A stretch of 64,000 nt of DNA. It comes from Nemesobacter sp965249045. GTDB taxonomy: Bacteria; Desulfobacterota_D; UBA1144; Nemesobacterales; Nemesobacteraceae. The notes under the pieces were generated by a model. It was not told the origin of the DNA, did not search any database, and saw nothing but the letters and a program-made list of their open reading frames with translations. The DNA is taken from contig OZ252213.1 of assembly GCA_965249045.1 (NCBI GenBank), forward strand, positions 930,001 through 994,000, given 5' to 3'. The translations under genes were made by a program, and so were the position numbers. This document shows, piece by piece, positions 8,007 through 17,760 of this stretch; the first letter of the stretch is position 1, and the number at the start of each line of letters is the position of its first letter.

Positions 8007-9407
8007 ATGAGTACACAGTGTAACACGAAACAAATCGAATTTCTACCCTTCAAAAGTCTCGAAACATCCGGAAACAGCCCCGGTTCTAAAAGAACCCGCA
8101 GAGTAATTGCTAAATTTGACTCTGACAAAGTAAGTTCCGACGGCGGAGTGGCCCTGCTTCGCGAAGCGGAGCACCGTTTTGGAGTCATCAGGAGGTTCGC
8201 CGAGTGCTTCATCGATCATCGAAACCCCAATTACATCACCCACCCCCTATTCTCCATAGTGGCCCAGCGGGTACTTGCCATCTGCTGCGGTTACGAAGAC
8301 GTAAACGACCACGACCGCTTCAGGAGCGACCCTCTTGCGTCGATGTTCTGCGGTACATCTTCTCCCCTTGCGGGCAAAAGCACGGTCAACCGTATGGAGC
8401 TGGGCGAGCCGGAGACAGACCGTTACAAGAAGATAGTCGCGGACTTCTGTGCGATAGAAAGGCAGTTTGTAGAGCTGTTCAGGAGGTTCCACGGTAAAGC
8501 GCCCAGAAAGATCGTGCTCGATATCGATGTAACCGATGATCCGGTGCACGGGAATCAGGAAGGGAAGTTCTATCACGGTTACTACGGGGGGTACTGTTAC
8601 GCCCCTTCTTATATATTCTGCGGGCGCCATCTGCTAGGGTGTCGGCTTAGGGAGGCCAACCAGGACTCTGCGGCGGGAGCCCCAGAAGAACTTGAGCGGA
8701 TAGTCTCGCAGATTCGAGAGAAATGGAAAAACACTCGCATTATAATACGGGGGGACGCTGGGTTCTGCAGGGATGAGCTTATGAGCTGGTGTGAGGGAAA
8801 CGGGGTCGATTACGTACTGGGCATGGGGAGAACGTCGAGGTTGATGAAAAGGGTCAAGAAGCAGGCGCGCAAGGCGCAGGTGGATTACATGAAGACCAAA
8901 AGGCCTTCGCGCAGGTTCGCAAGTTTTTGGTTCAGGACAAAGAAAAGCTGGAGCTGCAGACGGAGGGTGGTGTGCAAGGCGGAACATCTGGAGAGGGGAT
9001 CCAATACCCGTTTCATAGTAACTTCACTTGGGCATCAAGAATATGACGCAAGGACTCTTTACGAGAAGGTCTACTGCGCCCGCGGGGAGATGGAGAACCG
9101 TATAAAGGCCCAGCAGCTGCAACTGTTCTCCGACCGCACTTCGACCCATTACATGCGTTCAAACCAGTTGAGGATGTACTTCTCTGCCTTTGCCTACATA
9201 CTGATGGAGTGCGTGAGGAGGGAGGGGCTGAGGGGAACCCGCTATGCGATGGCGCAATGCGATACCATAAGGCTTAAGCTCATAAAGATCGGTACGGTGG
9301 TAAGGACGAGTGCGCGGAGGGTGGTGCTGTCGTTCTCCGAGAGTTATCCGTACCAGAACCTGTTCCGCCAAGTGTTATGGAAGCTTCAGAAAGTGTCCTT
9401 GGGTTGA
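8007..9407 (+). CDS. IS1380-family transposase
   Basis: DDE transposase of 466 aa, full length for the family. Recognisable IS1380 text includes the first acidic block LDIDVTDDPVHGNQEG near residue 170, the GYYGGYCYAPSYIF segment, the second Asp in IIRGDAGFCRDEL near 247 and the Glu in GEMENRIKAQQLQLF near 360. The start ATG follows CAGGAG by 12 nt. No frameshift or internal stop is seen, so the element may still be active. The duplicated segment downstream repeats only the last ~45 codons and has no start. Confidence 0.95.
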   Translation: MSTQCNTKQIEFLPFKSLETSGNSPGSKRTRRVIAKFDSDKVSSDGGVALLREAEHRFGVIRRFAECFIDHRNPNYITHPLFSIVAQRVLAICCGYEDVNDHDRFRSDPLASMFCGTSSPLAGKSTVNRMELGEPETDRYKKIVADFCAIERQFVELFRRFHGKAPRKIVLDIDVTDDPVHGNQEGKFYHGYYGGYCYAPSYIFCGRHLLGCRLREANQDSAAGAPEELERIVSQIREKWKNTRIIIRGDAGFCRDELMSWCEGNGVDYVLGMGRTSRLMKRVKKQARKAQVDYMKTKRPSRRFASFWFRTKKSWSCRRRVVCKAEHLERGSNTRFIVTSLGHQEYDARTLYEKVYCARGEMENRIKAQQLQLFSDRTSTHYMRSNQLRMYFSAFAYILMECVRREGLRGTRYAMAQCDTIRLKLIKIGTVVRTSARRVVLSFSESYPYQNLFRQVLWKLQKVSLG

Positions 9408-9610
9408 ATCAGGGTTTATGAATCTGGCTGTCCGGCAAAGTCAGGGGACAGCTATGTCCGTATACTGCTACGGACTGTGATTCGGGTAAAAAATCCCCCG
9501 AATTACCAACCTCTGTCCGGAAAAAACTCCTGACTACAGCAAATCCAGATGAAATACGGAATCTGATCCCTAAAAACTCTTCCCTCTTGTCCCTTTGTGA
9601 GAAATGCGGG

Positions 9611-9947
9611 TTAAGCTCATAAAGATCGGTACGGTGGTAAGGACGAGTGCGCGGAGGGTGGTGCTGTCGTTCTCCGAGAGTTATCCGTACCAGAACCTGT
9701 TCCGCCAAGTGTTATGGAAGCTTCAGAAAGTGTCCTTGGGTTGAATCAGGGTTTATGAATCTGGCTGTCCGGCAAAGTCAGGGGACAGCTATGTCCGTAT
9801 ACTGCTACGGACTGTGATTCGGGTAAAAAATCCCCCGAATTACCAACCTATGTCCGGAAAAAACTCCTGACTACAGCAAATCCAGATGAAATACGGAATC
9901 TGATCCCTAAAAACTCTTCCCTCTTGTCCCTTTGTGAGAAATGCGGG
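9611..9947 (+). repeat. 337-bp direct duplication of the IS1380 right end
   Basis: Positions 9274-9610 (end of the transposase gene plus right inverted end) are repeated immediately as 9611-9947. I see one base difference (C at 9513, A at 9850), so the duplication is recent. The junction is the right tip GCGGG joined straight to TTAAGCTC from inside the transposase gene. Confidence 0.92.
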
Positions 9948-10234
9948 CTACTGTCATCTGTACATACAATCATATTTTTCGGTTTTTTGCAATTGGGAAT
10001 TCAAGTGTAAAGAAAATGTTTTTTCGCGAATTCGAAGGTTAGCAATAGATGAGTTAAGGATGGATAATCGACTTGTCAGTATTTATAAAATCCACAATCA
10101 TTTGGGACTTCCTACCGCAGTATTCATAAACCCGGACAAGCAGACAGAAAAGCAAGGCGGATAGGTTAAAAGAAAGTAGCCGAAATGTCGGTTCCATGGC
10201 AGAGAGTGCGCCACAGCAAGGAATGTCGCTGCAC

Positions 10235-11773
10235 TTATCCGTCTTCTTCCCTTATCCTCGTAAAAAGATTCTCTCCCTTTTTTACCACAGTGCCGGGTTT
10301 TGTACCTCCCCAGTCCGCGTCTTCAGCGTTGACCTCGGAAGAGAGGCCGATTTTCCTTCGGATCTCACGGGCGGTTTCCGGCAGAAACGGATAGACGAGA
10401 AGGGAAATCACCCTGATGCTCTCGGCAAGCGTCCAGAGCACGGTTCCAAGTCGTTCACCTTGTTCTTCCTGCTTCGCGAGTTTCCAAGGCGCCGTGTTAT
10501 CAACGTACCTGTTTACAAGCGCTATGAATTCCCATATGCGGGAAAGCGCCTTGTTAAACGCGAGTTCTTCAAGATCAGAGCTGACTTGCCGGGCCGTCTT
10601 GCGGTAGAAATCCTCTATTTCTTTTTCACTTTCCGACGACTCCGCGGGATTCGGAACGACCCCTTCAAGATATCTCTCAATCATCCCAAGGGAGCGGCTC
10701 ACAAGATTTCCAAGCCCGTTCACCAGCTCTCCGTTCACGCGGCTTACAAGCGATCTTCTCGAGTAGTCCCCGTCTTGTCCGAAAGGTATTTCGCGGAGCA
10801 GAAAGTAGCGGAAAATCTCTGAGTTAAACTCCTCCACCACCTGATAGGGATCAACCACGTTTCCGAGGGATTTCGACATTTTCTCCCCCTCGACAGTCCA
10901 CCAACCGTGCGCGAAAACGGTTTTCGGCAGCGGGAGCCCAGCCGACATCAAAAACGCGGGCCAGTAAACTGCGTGGAACCTGAGTATGTCTTTTCCCACA
11001 AGATGTATGTCCGCCGGCCAGAACTTCTCAAAATCCCCGGTTTTCTCAGGGAACCCCAGGGACGTCAGGTAATTCGTTAGAGCGTCAAACCAGACATAGA
11101 CAACATGTCCCTCGGCACTGGGAACCGGAATTCCCCATGAGAAATTCGTCCTGCTTACGCTCAGGTCACGAAGTCCTCCCTCGACGAAACTTACAACCTC
11201 GTTTCTTCTGTAATCAGGTTTTATGAACTCTGGATGTTCATTGTAGTAACGCAAAAGGGGCTCTTGGTATTTCGATAGCCTGAAGAAGTAGCTTTGCTCT
11301 TTTATCTTTTCCAGGTGTGGGCGGTTTTTTTCAGGAAGTTTCATGATCTCTTCAACCTGGGTTTCGGTTATGAAAGCCTCGTTTCTTACGTCGTACCACC
11401 CTTCGTACTCGTCAAGGTATATATCCCCGTTTTTCTCTACGAGCCTCCAGATCTCGGAGACCGCCTCGTGGTGGCGCGGTTCCGTGGTTCTTATGAAATC
11501 GGTGTTTGAGATGCCGAGAACTTCCCAGAGGTCTTGGAACTTCACCACTACCCTGTCGGCAAGTCCTATGGGAGTTTCTCCGTTTGTCTGGGCAGTCTGT
11601 TCTATTTTTCTCCCGTGCTCGTCGGTCCCTGTAAGAAAGTAGACTTCGTATCCCGAGGCAGCCTTGTATCTTGCGACTGTATCAGCTGCTATTGTGGTAT
11701 AGGCGTGCCCTATGTGCGGTACGTCGTTTACGTAGTAAATTGGAGTTGTTACGTAAAAATTTTCTTTTTTCAT
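10235..11773 (-). CDS. metG: Methionyl-tRNA synthetase
   Basis: Charges tRNA-Met with methionine in the cytosol. 512 aa, the short form without the C-terminal tRNA-binding domain. Class I signatures: PHIGHAYT near residue 19 and KMSKS near 300. The insert between the half-sites lacks the zinc-binding cysteines (EGWYDVRNEAFITETQVEE), as in the zinc-free MetG type. The start at 11773 (MKKENFYVTTPIYYVND) matches the family. Transcribed alone, convergent with the IS element. Confidence 0.96.
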   Translation of the reverse strand: MKKENFYVTTPIYYVNDVPHIGHAYTTIAADTVARYKAASGYEVYFLTGTDEHGRKIEQTAQTNGETPIGLADRVVVKFQDLWEVLGISNTDFIRTTEPRHHEAVSEIWRLVEKNGDIYLDEYEGWYDVRNEAFITETQVEEIMKLPEKNRPHLEKIKEQSYFFRLSKYQEPLLRYYNEHPEFIKPDYRRNEVVSFVEGGLRDLSVSRTNFSWGIPVPSAEGHVVYVWFDALTNYLTSLGFPEKTGDFEKFWPADIHLVGKDILRFHAVYWPAFLMSAGLPLPKTVFAHGWWTVEGEKMSKSLGNVVDPYQVVEEFNSEIFRYFLLREIPFGQDGDYSRRSLVSRVNGELVNGLGNLVSRSLGMIERYLEGVVPNPAESSESEKEIEDFYRKTARQVSSDLEELAFNKALSRIWEFIALVNRYVDNTAPWKLAKQEEQGERLGTVLWTLAESIRVISLLVYPFLPETAREIRRKIGLSSEVNAEDADWGGTKPGTVVKKGENLFTRIREEDG

Positions 11774-11905
11774 AGTTTTCGTTTTCCGGGTGAAAAATAT
11801 CCGGGTTTCGATTAATAAAACACAATCAAGCGGTATTTCAATTATTTCCTGCGAAATACGGCCCCTGTTTCAATAGAATAATCTGGATGCGAGGCGGATT
11901 TTTGC

Positions 11906-12265
11906 CTAATACGACAAATTCAAGGATTCTGCGGCTGCTTTGAGACGTTTATCCAGCGTCAGTAATCGCGTCGGCGGTTCCAAGGCCGTGGCAGTTAGTA
12001 GATGAGCATCGATATAGCCAACGCCGAGCCCCATTAACTGATTTTGTTCTATGAAATATAAAACTGAGGATTCAGCGGCAACAGGAAGAGAAGGCAAATC
12101 ATTAAGCATTGAAAGAATTTCAGCACGGTCGGCAAGATTACCGCAGGCGATCTCACCAATAACGAAAGGATGGATAAGTACCTCGTTAGTTCTGAGCAAA
12201 TCCTCGATTAATCCATATCCTCTGCTCAGATGTTCAATCCATATCGAAGTATCAATCAGAATCAT
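11906..12265 (-). CDS. vapC: VapC-type PIN-domain toxin
   Basis: Putative ribonuclease toxin of a type II toxin-antitoxin pair. I start it at the ATG at 12265 (MILIDTSIWIEHL), which gives 119 aa and puts the first PIN acidic residue (Asp5) at its usual place; an upstream start adds 16 residues unlike the family. Other acidic residues are Glu in GEIACGN, Asp in YIDAHLL and Asp in TLDKRL. The gene overlaps the end of vapB by 14 nt, typical of coupled antitoxin-toxin translation. Confidence 0.93.
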   Translation of the reverse strand: MILIDTSIWIEHLSRGYGLIEDLLRTNEVLIHPFVIGEIACGNLADRAEILSMLNDLPSLPVAAESSVLYFIEQNQLMGLGVGYIDAHLLTATALEPPTRLLTLDKRLKAAAESLNLSY

Positions 12266-12455
12266 TGTCAGAACGACGGCGTGGAATGGATCGAAGCCCG
12301 GGTTGAGTGCCACCTAACTTGGCAAGCTGCCGTGCACTTTCCCGCTCCACTAAAGCTTTTAACGCTTCCCTAACAAGTTTCGGTTTTGAGGTGATATTTG
12401 TGAGGTCTTGTGCTCGGGCCAGTAGCTCATCGTCTATATTCAATGTCGTTCTCAT
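12252..12455 (-). CDS. vapB: VapB-type antitoxin
   Basis: 67-aa antitoxin. The N-terminal ribbon-helix-helix-like segment MRTTLNIDDELLARAQ is typical of the VapB family that partners PIN toxins. The C-terminus is basic and low-complexity (RSIPRRRSDNDSD) and presumably wraps the toxin. AAGGAG lies upstream of the ATG. As in other pairs, autoregulation at the upstream AT-rich region (12456-12540) is likely, but no clear operator palindrome was identified. Confidence 0.92.
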   Translation of the reverse strand: MRTTLNIDDELLARAQDLTNITSKPKLVREALKALVERESARQLAKLGGTQPGLRSIPRRRSDNDSD

Positions 12456-12574
12456 CTTTAATGCTCCTTGCTTAATTGATGAATTGTGAAATTATTTGCA
12501 TCAAATTATACATCTATTGATGCGTAAAAACAAGTCCTTTAAAAAACTTCGGGCAATCGGGCAAATTGATATTG

Positions 12575-13570
12575 CTACTGGGAGAGTCTAAGAAGAAGGT
12601 TTTCAAGAGAAACCTCGACGTTTACGTTATTCTCTGAAATCCGCGCCATAGTTTCCTCAAGAGCGGCAAACTTACCCAGAAGTTCAGATACGTCCCTTTC
12701 TTCCGAGTATTCGCTTAGCTGCTCAAGGAGGTCGGTATTTACTATTTCCTCTTTTTTCCCCGAGGTTTTCATAACCACTGAGTCCCGAAGCCATGTGGAG
12801 AGAATGTCGAAGACAGTTTTTAGTTCTTCCGGTCCTTTCCCCTTTATGTCTTTCTGTATCTTTTCCACGGAATCAAAAAGGGTAAGCGGCTTTTTGCCGT
12901 CTACGGCCATCACGCAGCCTATGTACTCGGTCCTTTTGCGAAGGTACTCTTCGTCGGTATTAAGCGCCCTTGAGATGCTGCCTCCCGATATTCTCGAGAC
13001 AAGCTCCGGGTTATTGTTCCCAGGTTTTTCCTTTTCCAGAAACCTTTCTACCTCCTTCGTCTCAAGAGGCTGGAACACCACCGACTGGCATCTTGATCTT
13101 ATGGTCGGCATGAGCAGGTCGGCAAGCGTTGTTATGAGGATTATGACGGAGTTCGGCGGCGGTTCTTCAAGGGTTTTCAGAAACGCGTTCTGGGCGTTGA
13201 AATTCATTCTCTGCGCGTCGTCGATTATAAAAACCTTGTAGGGATTCTCATAGGGCGCCAGATGAATCAGACGCTCTATGTCCTGTCTTACGTGGCCCAC
13301 TTTTATCGTTTTCTCACCCGGGTATCCGAAGACAAGAACGTCGGGATTCAGGCCTTTTTCGATTTTCGCGCACGAGACGCATTCACAGTCAAGATTCTCT
13401 GTCCCTCCCTCAGCGCAGTTTATAAGTTTCGCAAAACCGATAGCGACCAGTTTTTTCCCCACGCCCTCGGGTCCTGAGAAAAGGTAGGCGTGCGAGATGC
13501 GGTTTTTCCGGACCGAGTTCTGAAGAAATTCCTTCTGGGGTTCGTGTCCTATGATTTGTGGAAATCCCAT
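12575..13570 (-). CDS. holB: DNA polymerase III delta-prime subunit
   Basis: Clamp-loader subunit of the replicase, AAA+ fold, 331 aa. Seen: SGPEGVGKK (P-loop) near residue 33, the zinc module CAEGGTENLDCECVSC near 53-68, IIDDAQRMNFNAQNAFLKTLEEPP near 116 and RSRC near 158. A separate tmk gene lies at 26 kb, so the common tmk-holB adjacency is broken here. Transcribed between the large dehydrogenase gene and vapBC on the same strand. Confidence 0.94.
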   Translation of the reverse strand: MGFPQIIGHEPQKEFLQNSVRKNRISHAYLFSGPEGVGKKLVAIGFAKLINCAEGGTENLDCECVSCAKIEKGLNPDVLVFGYPGEKTIKVGHVRQDIERLIHLAPYENPYKVFIIDDAQRMNFNAQNAFLKTLEEPPPNSVIILITTLADLLMPTIRSRCQSVVFQPLETKEVERFLEKEKPGNNNPELVSRISGGSISRALNTDEEYLRKRTEYIGCVMAVDGKKPLTLFDSVEKIQKDIKGKGPEELKTVFDILSTWLRDSVVMKTSGKKEEIVNTDLLEQLSEYSEERDVSELLGKFAALEETMARISENNVNVEVSLENLLLRLSQ

Positions 13571-13633
13571 GAGTTTTTATCTTACCGGCAAGCGCAGGGG
13601 TCTTCTATGGACGATGGACCTTTATTTTGCGTT

Positions 13634-16495
13634 TTACCCTGATATGGATTCTTCAAGGAGCAGGGCTATATGAACCGGAGTTGCCTCCGTGAAATGGGAT
13701 ACCTGCTCGAGGCAGGAGATGCCCGTGACGCAGACCCTCTCCAGCTTACCGAGGTTCCTTATTTTCGGAAAAAGACCGCATTCCCCCATGGCTTTTGATA
13801 TATCGTAGTGCTCTTTTTCGTAACCGAAGCTCCCCGCCATCCCGCAGCACCCGGCATCGCTCGGCTTTGCTTCGTAGCCCAGGTTTTTAAGAAGCGAGAG
13901 GGTTTTTCCGAAGTCGCCCACGGATCTTTCGTGGCAGTGTCCGTGAACAAGTATTTTTTCCTGTTTTTGTTTTCCAGTGTCTTCTCCACGGAGATTTTTC
14001 CCTTGTGCGCAAACGAATTCGCAGACCGAGTGGATGTTAGGGACGAGCGCGTCAAGAGATTTGTTTCCGGGAAGAAGATCTGTGTATTCATCCCGAAACG
14101 CGGACAGGCAGCTGGGTTCTGAGAAAACCACGGGGATGTTCCTTCGTGCGTAACCGGCGAGAACGTTTACGTTATGAATCGCGTTTTTCCTGGCTTCTTC
14201 CACCATCCCGATACTCAGCATCGGTCGCCCGCAGCATTTTCTTTGCCTCTCCACAAGCACGCAGAAACCGAGACTTTCAAGCACTGCGGTAACGGCTTTT
14301 CCTATTTCAGGGTAGAAGAATTCAGACCACGTGTCGTGGAAATAGACCACCTGTTTTCCGTTTTCAGGCTTTTCCTTTCTTTTCCGAAACCATCCGCTGA
14401 AGGTGTCTTCGGCCATTGGGGGAAGGGATCTTCTTCGGTCAATTCCCGCGAGGGAGAGCAGCTTTCGGGAAAAAGAACCCTCAAGCGAGCGGTTGATAAA
14501 ACCTGGAAGGGTGCTGCGTGCGGAACTTATCTCGTGCACGCGGGCAAACAGCCTGTCTCTTGGCGTAAACCCCGTTTTGTCTTTGTAGAGGGCGAGAAAC
14601 TCGGTTTTCATCTTGCCAACGTCAACCCCGGAAGGACATTCGGTCCGACACGCCTTGCATCCCACGCACAGATCGAAAACATCGTAGAATCCTTTTTCGT
14701 AGATTATGTCCTCGTCCATGTTGCCCAGCAGAAGTTCTCGAAGAAGGTTTGCGCGCGCTCTTGTGGTATCGCCCTCATCAAGGGTTGCCCTGTAGGAAGG
14801 ACACATTATTCCCTCGGCGGTTTTTCTGCAGACTCCCTGGCCGTTGCACATTGCGGCCGCGGCGGCAAGACCCCCTTCCCGGGACCAGTCAAGAAAGGTA
14901 GTAATGTTCCCCACGGATTCCCTTATTCTCAGGTTTGAGGAAGAATCTGCCCCGCGGATCACTTTTCCGGGGTTGAGTATTTCCCGCGGATCAAAGATCC
15001 CCTTAAGCTCTTTCATGACGGAGTAGAGTTTTTCTCCGAAGAGCTTTTCGTTAAGATAGCTTCTCTGGAGACCGTCTCCGTGCTCACCGCTCATTACCCC
15101 GGAGTAGCGAAGAACGAGTTCAAGGGTTCGCTCGGAAAGCGCTACCATGTCGGACACTCCCTTTTGCTCCCCCAGGTCAAGAAGGGGCCTTATATGGAGG
15201 CATCCCGCGCTTGCGTGGCCGTAAAAAGCGGCTTTTAGACCGAATTCGCCGAGAAGAGAAATTACGTCCCTTGTATAGTCGGCGAGATTTTCCGCGGGAA
15301 CCGAGACATCTTCTATGCAAGGCACCGGTTTTTGCTTTCCCCTGTCGCTCATCAGGATGCCGAGCCCCGCTTTTCTTACGTCCCAGATTTTTTTCTGCTC
15401 TTCCCGCCCGGGTACCGAAAACGCGGTTGTGCCCGGGACCGCCGACTCAACGGACTTCACGAGGCTTTTTGCCCTCTCGCCGGTATGGCTTTCGTCGTCT
15501 CCCTGAAATTCGACTACCAGTATGGCCCCCGGGGTTCCTTCAATGAAGGAAACAGAGGAGGAGAATCCCTTTTTTCTTCTCGCAAGACCGATCAGCGTTC
15601 CGTCAATAAGTTCGATCGCCGAGGGGCCGTGGGAGAGAATTTCTGAGACTGAATCCATTGCCTCGGGAATTTCTGGAAACGAGATGACGCAAAGTGCGCT
15701 TGAAGAAGGTTTTTCAACTAGATTAAGTTCAAAATCTGTTGAAACCGCAAGGGTGCCTTCCGAGGATGCCAGGAGTTTTGCGGGATTGAACTCTTTGTCC
15801 AGAAAGTAATTAAGCGAGTACCCGGAGGCTCTTCTCCAGTGCTTCGGGAAATCGTTTCTGACAAGTTCCCCGCTTTTTTTTATTAGGGTGGCGAGTTTTT
15901 CGAAAAGATTCTCCGCGATCCCGGTTCCTTCCCCGCGCCTTTCGTAATTTTCCCCGGAAAGCTCAAGCGAAGACCCGTCGGCGAGCACGACGTTTGAGGA
16001 AATGACGTGGTCGCCCGCCATTCCGTAGAGTATGGAGTGGGCTCCCGTGGCGTTGTTCGCGACGGATCCTCCGACCGTGGCGACGCTTGCGCTTGAGGGA
16101 TCCGGTCCAAACATGAGGCCTAGGGGCAAAAGGCTTCTGTTCAGGCTGTCAATGGAGATTCCGGGCTCTACCCTGACTTTCCTCCCTCCGGCGTCCACGT
16201 CGATCACCCTGTTCATGTACTTTGAGAGGTCGAGAATTATCCCTTTCCCTACCGCCTGTCCCGCAAGGCTTGTCCCCGCTCCCCGCACCGTGACCGGGAT
16301 ATTGCGGGCGGAGGCTTCCGAGATGGTGATCTCTACGTCCTGGTGGTTTTTAGGGATTACGACTGCTTCTGGAAGGATTCTGTAGTTACTCGCGTCCGTG
16401 CTGTAGATAGTCCGGTCAACGAGGCTTTTTCGTATCTCGCCCCGGATTTGTCCGCGGAGCGTACTGCTCAGCTCTTCGATTCTTGATTCTTCCAT
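13634..16495 (-). CDS. FAD-linked dehydrogenase fused to Fe-S oxidoreductase (D-lactate/glycolate dehydrogenase-like)
   Basis: 953-aa two-part flavoprotein. The N-terminal half is a GlcD/DLD-like FAD enzyme: PVTVRGAGTSLAGQAVGKG near residue 50 and the C-terminal FAD-oxidase domain ending near SGVMSGEHGDGLQRS. The C-terminal half is GlcF/GlpC-like: Cys clusters at CNGQGVCRKT and CVGCKACRTECPSGVDV, then two CCG modules (CCGRPMLS and CCGMAGSFGYEKEHYD). Such fusions oxidise 2-hydroxy acids and pass electrons to the quinone pool at the inner membrane. The substrate cannot be told from sequence. It sits 60 bp downstream of cofH on the same strand. Confidence 0.88.
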   Translation of the reverse strand: MEESRIEELSSTLRGQIRGEIRKSLVDRTIYSTDASNYRILPEAVVIPKNHQDVEITISEASARNIPVTVRGAGTSLAGQAVGKGIILDLSKYMNRVIDVDAGGRKVRVEPGISIDSLNRSLLPLGLMFGPDPSSASVATVGGSVANNATGAHSILYGMAGDHVISSNVVLADGSSLELSGENYERRGEGTGIAENLFEKLATLIKKSGELVRNDFPKHWRRASGYSLNYFLDKEFNPAKLLASSEGTLAVSTDFELNLVEKPSSSALCVISFPEIPEAMDSVSEILSHGPSAIELIDGTLIGLARRKKGFSSSVSFIEGTPGAILVVEFQGDDESHTGERAKSLVKSVESAVPGTTAFSVPGREEQKKIWDVRKAGLGILMSDRGKQKPVPCIEDVSVPAENLADYTRDVISLLGEFGLKAAFYGHASAGCLHIRPLLDLGEQKGVSDMVALSERTLELVLRYSGVMSGEHGDGLQRSYLNEKLFGEKLYSVMKELKGIFDPREILNPGKVIRGADSSSNLRIRESVGNITTFLDWSREGGLAAAAAMCNGQGVCRKTAEGIMCPSYRATLDEGDTTRARANLLRELLLGNMDEDIIYEKGFYDVFDLCVGCKACRTECPSGVDVGKMKTEFLALYKDKTGFTPRDRLFARVHEISSARSTLPGFINRSLEGSFSRKLLSLAGIDRRRSLPPMAEDTFSGWFRKRKEKPENGKQVVYFHDTWSEFFYPEIGKAVTAVLESLGFCVLVERQRKCCGRPMLSIGMVEEARKNAIHNVNVLAGYARRNIPVVFSEPSCLSAFRDEYTDLLPGNKSLDALVPNIHSVCEFVCAQGKNLRGEDTGKQKQEKILVHGHCHERSVGDFGKTLSLLKNLGYEAKPSDAGCCGMAGSFGYEKEHYDISKAMGECGLFPKIRNLGKLERVCVTGISCLEQVSHFTEATPVHIALLLEESISG

Positions 16496-16555
16496 GGGAA
16501 CCGATGCCGGCCGGAACGTTGCGGGACAAAAGACGGCGTGTGGGAGAAAAAGTCC

Positions 16556-17755
16556 TCAGGCCTCACCGTTTTCAAACGTTTTGAGTATCCCGTAGGTCGT
16601 GTCCCTTTCGGCCGGGATTCTGCCTATTTCTCTGGTGAGTTTTCTGAATTCTTCGGGTGGGAAGTACTGTCCGTAACTTGCGCCGGCGAAACGGGATATC
16701 TGCTCTTCCATGAGCGTTCCCCCGAAATCGTTTGCCCCGGCGGTGAGCGAGAACTGGGCGAACTCAGGTCCCTGTTTGACCCATGAGACCTGTATGTTGT
16801 TTATCCATCCCCTGAGCATCATCCGCGAAACCGCGTACATTTTCAGCTGGTCAAGGTCGGTCGGACCCTTTCTCACCTTTCCCTTGGAGTGAATAAAAAG
16901 CCTGGTGTTCCAGGGAATGAACCGGAGAGGAACGAATTCCGTGAACCCTCCCGTCTCTTTCTGTATGTCTCTCAGGATTCCAAGGTGTATTGCCCAGTGA
17001 TGGCGCTTGTCGAGGTGTCCGTACATTATGGTCGAGGTGGTTCTCATTCCTTCCTTGTGGGCTTTTTTTACCACTCTTATCCACACCTCGGTCGGTATCT
17101 TTCTGGGAGCGATTATCTTTCTTACTTCTTCAACCAGAACCTCTGCCGCGGTGCCGGGGAAGGTGTTGTGGCCGACATCCTTGAGTTTCCTTATGAAGTC
17201 CTCTTCCTCTATGCCAAGCGTCTTGGCGCCGTAGTAGATCTCGTAGGGAGAAAAGGCGTGGGTGTGCATTTCCGGCACGGCATTCTTAACCGTCTTTATA
17301 AGCTCGATGTAGAAATTACCGTCTATTTCGGGGTGCATGCCTCCCTGCATGCATACTTCCGTTGCGCCTATTTCCCAGGCCTCAACCGTTCTCTCCGCGA
17401 CTTCGTCCATCGAGAGAAAATACGCTCTTTCGTCCCCCTCGTCCGCCATAAAATTACAGAAGCCGCAGTAGACATCGCATATGTTCGTGAAGTTGATGTT
17501 CCTGTTAACGACGTAGGTGACGACGTCCCCAACGTCTTCCTTTCTTATCCGGTCGGCGGCAAGCGCAAGGGCCGATATTTCATCTGTATCCTCTATGCTG
17601 AAAAGATGAATACCGTCTTCAACCGAGATCTCCTTTCCCAAAAGCGCGTCTTCAATTATTCTCCCCGTCGTACCGTTTACCCGCGACATCACTCCGTCGA
17701 CGCCAATGGGTCTTCTCTGCTCTATAGAGTCTATTATCTTGTTTATGTCTTCCAT
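16556..17755 (-). CDS. cofH: FO synthase subunit 2 (CofH)
   Basis: Radical SAM enzyme that joins the tyrosine-derived unit to the ribityl-pyrimidine in FO, the F420 chromophore precursor. 399 aa. The cluster motif CDVYCGFC lies in NINFTNICDVYCGFCNF near residue 95. CofH-specific text is strong: EVCMQGGMHPEIDG, HAFSPYEIYYGAK, TTSTIMYGH and GGTLMEEQISRFAGASYG. MqnC and MqnE are the closest confusable relatives but lack this combination. It follows cofG by 5 bp, so the pair is co-transcribed. Confidence 0.93.
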   Translation of the reverse strand: MEDINKIIDSIEQRRPIGVDGVMSRVNGTTGRIIEDALLGKEISVEDGIHLFSIEDTDEISALALAADRIRKEDVGDVVTYVVNRNINFTNICDVYCGFCNFMADEGDERAYFLSMDEVAERTVEAWEIGATEVCMQGGMHPEIDGNFYIELIKTVKNAVPEMHTHAFSPYEIYYGAKTLGIEEEDFIRKLKDVGHNTFPGTAAEVLVEEVRKIIAPRKIPTEVWIRVVKKAHKEGMRTTSTIMYGHLDKRHHWAIHLGILRDIQKETGGFTEFVPLRFIPWNTRLFIHSKGKVRKGPTDLDQLKMYAVSRMMLRGWINNIQVSWVKQGPEFAQFSLTAGANDFGGTLMEEQISRFAGASYGQYFPPEEFRKLTREIGRIPAERDTTYGILKTFENGEA

Positions 17756-17760
17756 TTTCT

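Larger units (their letters stand above)
7912..9947 (+). mobile_element. IS1380-family insertion sequence with tandemly duplicated right end
   Basis: The left end is CCCGCATTTCTCACAA at 7912-7927. The matching inverted end TTGTGAGAAATGCGGG occurs twice, at 9595-9610 and 9932-9947. The outermost pair is bracketed by a 4-bp direct repeat, CTAC (7908-7911 and 9948-9951), the target duplication length expected for IS1380. The element carries one transposase gene (8007-9407). Positions 9274-9610 are repeated head-to-tail as 9611-9947. The insertion separates the aap operon from whatever lay upstream of it. Confidence 0.93.

Noticed and set aside
9409..9708. 99-codon minus-strand frame
   Set aside because: It exists only because the IS1380 right end is duplicated and is antisense to the transposase.
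9952..10234. tRNA or other RNA gene in the gap before metG
   Set aside because: No cloverleaf or T-loop consensus could be made; I found no tRNA in any intergenic stretch of the window.
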